The notes beneath the pieces are model-generated. The model was not told where the DNA came from. It made no database searches and was given only the letters and a program-made list of their open reading frames with translations. A program made the position numbers and the translations under genes. DNA of 54,727 bases, from assembly GCF_014635025.1 (NCBI RefSeq), contig NZ_BMCE01000008.1:1-54727 (forward strand), in the 5' to 3' direction. Source of the stretch: Fictibacillus barbaricus (GTDB taxonomy: Bacteria > Bacillota > Bacilli > Bacillales > Fictibacillaceae). This document shows, in pieces, positions 54,634 to 54,727 of this stretch (positions are counted from its first letter, which is position 1; each line of letters begins with the position of its first letter).

Positions 54634-54727
54634 TGTCGCTGCTTTAAGAGAGCAACGCGATAAAGTTCTTTGAAAACTGAACAAAAGAAATAGGTAAGGA
54701 ATTAAGAATTAATTCCGTCAGTTTTAA
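54634..54727 (+). ncRNA. Pre-rRNA leader of an rrn operon (partial)
   Basis: GTTCTTTGAAAACTGAAC (54664-54681) is the typical Bacillus 16S leader segment with a boxA-like element. The 16S gene itself starts beyond the window edge. Confidence 0.8.

Overview
The window looks like a chromosomal segment of a low-to-moderate GC Bacillaceae bacterium, with Fictibacillus or a close relative as my guess. Two blocks follow the Bacillus subtilis gene order closely. The first is tRNA-Met, tRNA-Asp, thiL, tsaE, tsaB, rimI, tsaD, ydiF, moaC, rex, tatA, tatC, ydiK, ydiL, groES, groEL. The second is yeaC, yeaD, yebA, guaA, pbuG. Strong Shine-Dalgarno sites, TTG/GTG starts, CIRCE, cre boxes and purine riboswitches all fit Firmicutes. 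The window ends inside the promoter and leader of what should be an rRNA operon.

Layout. 1-770: no convincing gene, but four related terminator hairpins and three short-word arrays with an exact 20 or 21 bp period. 789-3467: a Cys/Met-metabolism PLP enzyme and an amino acid permease. 3475-7685: two tRNAs, then thiL and the t6A/N-acetylation genes. 7739-7897: a dense DnaA-box cluster between tsaD and the ABC-F gene. 7946-15666: ABC-F ATPase, moaC, rex, the Tat translocase, ydiK/ydiL and the CIRCE-controlled groESL operon.

15678-33415 is accessory DNA built up at the 3' end of groEL. Element 1 (about 13 kb) has a tyrosine integrase with a zinc-finger protein, a divergent HTH/excisionase pair, a prim-pol primase, a DUF3987 replication protein, small unknown genes, a type III restriction-modification system and a membrane metallopeptidase. 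It has no relaxase, capsid or terminase, so it resembles a phage-satellite-like island. Its right att copy is followed by the tail of a second, nearly identical integrase. A third, degraded att copy lies 4.7 kb further on. The mannose PTS pair manR-manP therefore appears to sit in an older, decayed tandem element.

33472-43620 is a mosaic: two copies of a 102-bp structured intergenic repeat, a DUF4317 gene, an ECF transporter S component, a LytST-type two-component system with a CstA-type transporter (probably pyruvate sensing and uptake), a MerR-like HTH/coiled-coil protein, and a secreted alpha/beta hydrolase. Around the HTH/coiled-coil gene and upstream of lytS there are at least eight copies of a 15-bp palindrome of form TATCG-N5-CGATA. 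This looks like a DNA-binding protein with its own dispersed site array, possibly centromere-like, and is the most novel item in the window.

43881-54727 returns to core genome: MoxR/DUF58/transglutaminase genes, guaA and pbuG each behind a guanine-type purine riboswitch, a prepilin peptidase, nicotinate phosphoribosyltransferase, and the rrn promoters.
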